From the NCBI GenBank assembly GCA_017882065.1, contig JADGQD010000110.1, forward strand, positions 1 to 7,044: a stretch of 7,044 nucleotides of DNA, written 5' to 3'. The DNA is from Anaerolineales bacterium (lineage in GTDB: Bacteria > Chloroflexota > Anaerolineae > Anaerolineales > Villigracilaceae). Of the stretch, positions 6,106-7,044 are shown piece by piece. Positions within the stretch are counted from its first letter, which is position 1, and every line of letters begins with the position of its first letter. The notes below the pieces were generated by a model. That model did not search any database. It was not told the origin of the DNA and was given only the letters and a program-made list of their open reading frames with translations. Both the position numbers and the translations under genes were made by a program.

Positions 6106-6540
6106 ATGGCTTATCCAACCCCTAATAATGTTCCGCTTGTACCGGCTCCGCAAGATACCCGAATGGTTCAGGAGTTAAGTGTACCCATCTACCAGGCTCG
6201 CGGCTGGTTGAAGTTCTTGGGAGTCCTGTCCATCATTGGCGGTGTCGGGCAGGCACTCACTATCGTGGGCATTCTCGTCGCCTGGCTGCCCATTTGGATG
6301 GGAGTGTTGATGTTCCAGGCTGGCTCCTCAATCGACTCTGCCGGCCAGTTTGGCGATAAATTCGCCTTCCTGCGTTCTTTGGGCAGCCTGAAGACCTATT
6401 TCGTGCTCCAGGGTGTTCTTACCTTGATTGGGATTATCCTCGCGGTGACAATGCTGTGCATTATGTTCGTACTGCCATTGCTCGGATTCACCTTGATTCC
6501 GTGGCAGCAAATCATAAATAATATCCCATTTTCATATTAA
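6106..6540 (+). CDS. Small membrane protein, DUF5362-like
   Basis: This is a 144-residue protein. A hydrophilic, proline-containing N-terminus (1-30) precedes two hydrophobic blocks. Residues about 35-71 probably form a helical hairpin with the motif AWLPIWMGVLMFQAG (59-73). A polar stretch DSAGQFGDKFAFLRSLGSLKTYF (77-99, with one hydrophobic turn) leads into residues about 98-132. The order WLPIW-GVLMFQA then LGSLKTYFVLQGVL resembles DUF5362 proteins, whose role is unknown. It lacks a signal peptide and any visible catalytic motif. It follows the DUF4126 gene by 20 bases with its own strong ribosome site, so it is likely in the same operon. The family name is a recognition by pattern and is less sure than for its neighbours. 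Confidence 0.65.
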   Translation: MAYPTPNNVPLVPAPQDTRMVQELSVPIYQARGWLKFLGVLSIIGGVGQALTIVGILVAWLPIWMGVLMFQAGSSIDSAGQFGDKFAFLRSLGSLKTYFVLQGVLTLIGIILAVTMLCIMFVLPLLGFTLIPWQQIINNIPFSY

Positions 6541-6563
6541 CACAACTGGAAGAAAGTATTGTT

Positions 6564-6569
6564 TATAAT
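6564..6569 (+). promoter_or_regulatory. Possible internal -10 element before the DUF4190 gene
   Basis: A perfect TATAAT lies in the 72-bp gap before the DUF4190 gene, the longest gap in the cluster. No good -35 box is at the right distance: TTAACA at 6537-6542 would need a 21-bp spacer. An internal promoter is possible but weakly supported. Confidence 0.25.
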
Positions 6570-6599
6570 CTATTCGACAAAATCCATATGAAATCGAAA

Positions 6600-6605
6600 A
6601 GGAGA
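6600..6605 (+). promoter_or_regulatory. Shine-Dalgarno site of the DUF4190 gene
   Basis: AGGAGA ends 7 bases before the ATG at 6613 and supports that start. Confidence 0.65.
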
Positions 6606-6612
6606 TAAAGAG

Positions 6613-6930
6613 ATGAACGAACCTTATGCACAAATTCCACCCATCACCCGTACGAGTACCCTGGCGATTATCAGCCTGATTGGCGGTATTACCGGCTGGA
6701 CCGTCCTGCCGTTCCTGGGTGCGATTGTTGCTGTGATTACCGGCCACATGGCCCAGAGCGAGATCAAAAAGAGCGGAGGCATGATCACAGGCAAAGGGAT
6801 GGCCACCGCTGGTTTGATCATGGGCTATATCGTGCTTGTCGGCGGTATCTGCGCCTTCTGCTTGGCAATTGTCCTGCTCCTCATGGGCTTTAACATCAGA
6901 TTTCCCTTCATCAACAACGTCGGTTACTAA
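6613..6930 (+). CDS. DUF4190 domain membrane protein
   Basis: This is a 105-residue protein with two hydrophobic spans (about 15-43 and 65-92) joined by a polar loop. The loop and the start of the second span carry the DUF4190 signature: ITGHMAQSEIKKS (42-54), then GKGMATAGLIMGYI (60-73). Almost the whole protein is the DUF4190 unit; the first 14 residues are a short polar tail. Proteins of this kind are small integral membrane proteins of unknown role, often linked to other domains. It is the fourth gene of the cluster, and the next start codon follows its stop by only three bases. Confidence 0.8.
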   Translation: MNEPYAQIPPITRTSTLAIISLIGGITGWTVLPFLGAIVAVITGHMAQSEIKKSGGMITGKGMATAGLIMGYIVLVGGICAFCLAIVLLLMGFNIRFPFINNVGY

Positions 6931-6933
6931 TCC

Positions 6934-7044
6934 ATGACCGAGGTAACAGGTACACCACTTCCGCCACCCGCGGCCGCTCCAAAAAAGACCAACCCTTGGA
7001 TTATCGCTATCGTGGTAATTGTGGTAGTCTGTTGTGGCTGTTTT
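6934..7044 (+). CDS. Single-span membrane protein, N-terminal part (cut by right edge)
   Basis: Only the first 37 codons are in the window. They encode a short proline- and alanine-rich cytoplasmic-type tail (MTEVTGTPLPPPAAAPKK), then a strongly hydrophobic segment beginning at NPWIIAIVVIVVV and running into a Cys-rich stretch CCGCF at the edge. The frame stays open to base 7044. The ATG is 3 bases past the DUF4190 stop and has no Shine-Dalgarno of its own, which suggests translational coupling. The Lys-Lys before the span favours an N-in orientation. The family cannot be named from this fragment. Confidence 0.6.
   Translation, partial: MTEVTGTPLPPPAAAPKKTNPWIIAIVVIVVVCCGCF

Noticed and set aside
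6588..6608. Six-codon open frame (MKSKRR) ending just before the DUF4190 start, as a leader peptide
   Set aside because: It overlaps the Shine-Dalgarno site, has no ribosome site of its own and shows no regulatory pattern such as a run of one amino acid; it is probably chance.

Overview
The window looks like a chromosomal segment from a GC-rich, non-model bacterium, most plausibly an Anaerolineae-type member of the Chloroflexota. This assignment rests on the style of the proteins (a receiver-led sensor protein, a GH13 glucosidase, a run of small DUF membrane proteins) and on several promoters that sit directly on their start codons. It is an inference from sequence style, not a database match. 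No rRNA, tRNA, CRISPR array or insertion sequence is visible, and coding density is high.

Layout. Bases 1-495 (minus strand) hold the N-terminal part of a response-regulator-type protein whose receiver domain has lost most of its catalytic residues; it runs off the left edge. A 129-bp divergent intergenic region follows. Bases 625-2193 (plus) encode a complete GH13 alpha-glucosidase of the oligo-1,6-glucosidase type. After it comes a 170-bp spacer with a strong hairpin-forming inverted repeat and then a promoter. Bases 2367-4577 encode a 736-residue protein with the layout of a zinc-ribbon DNA methylase (COG1743/DUF1156-like) in which both the cofactor loop and the catalytic DPPY motif are replaced. 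It also has a probable winged helix and ends in a pentapeptide resembling a beta-clamp-binding motif.

From 4654 to the right edge runs a tight plus-strand cluster of membrane proteins: DUF2085, DUF4126, a DUF5362-like protein, DUF4190, and the start of a proline-rich single-span protein that leaves the window. The first gene has a near-consensus promoter almost on its ATG. The next three have clear Shine-Dalgarno sites, and the last follows its neighbour by three bases without one, suggesting coupling.

How the genes relate. The sensor and glucosidase genes are divergent and share a control region, but nothing proves a functional link. The methylase-like gene appears to be its own transcription unit. 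The membrane cluster looks like one operon, possibly with an internal promoter before the DUF4190 gene; its function is unknown. The most novel item is the methylase-like protein, which looks like a pseudoenzyme kept as a DNA-associated factor.
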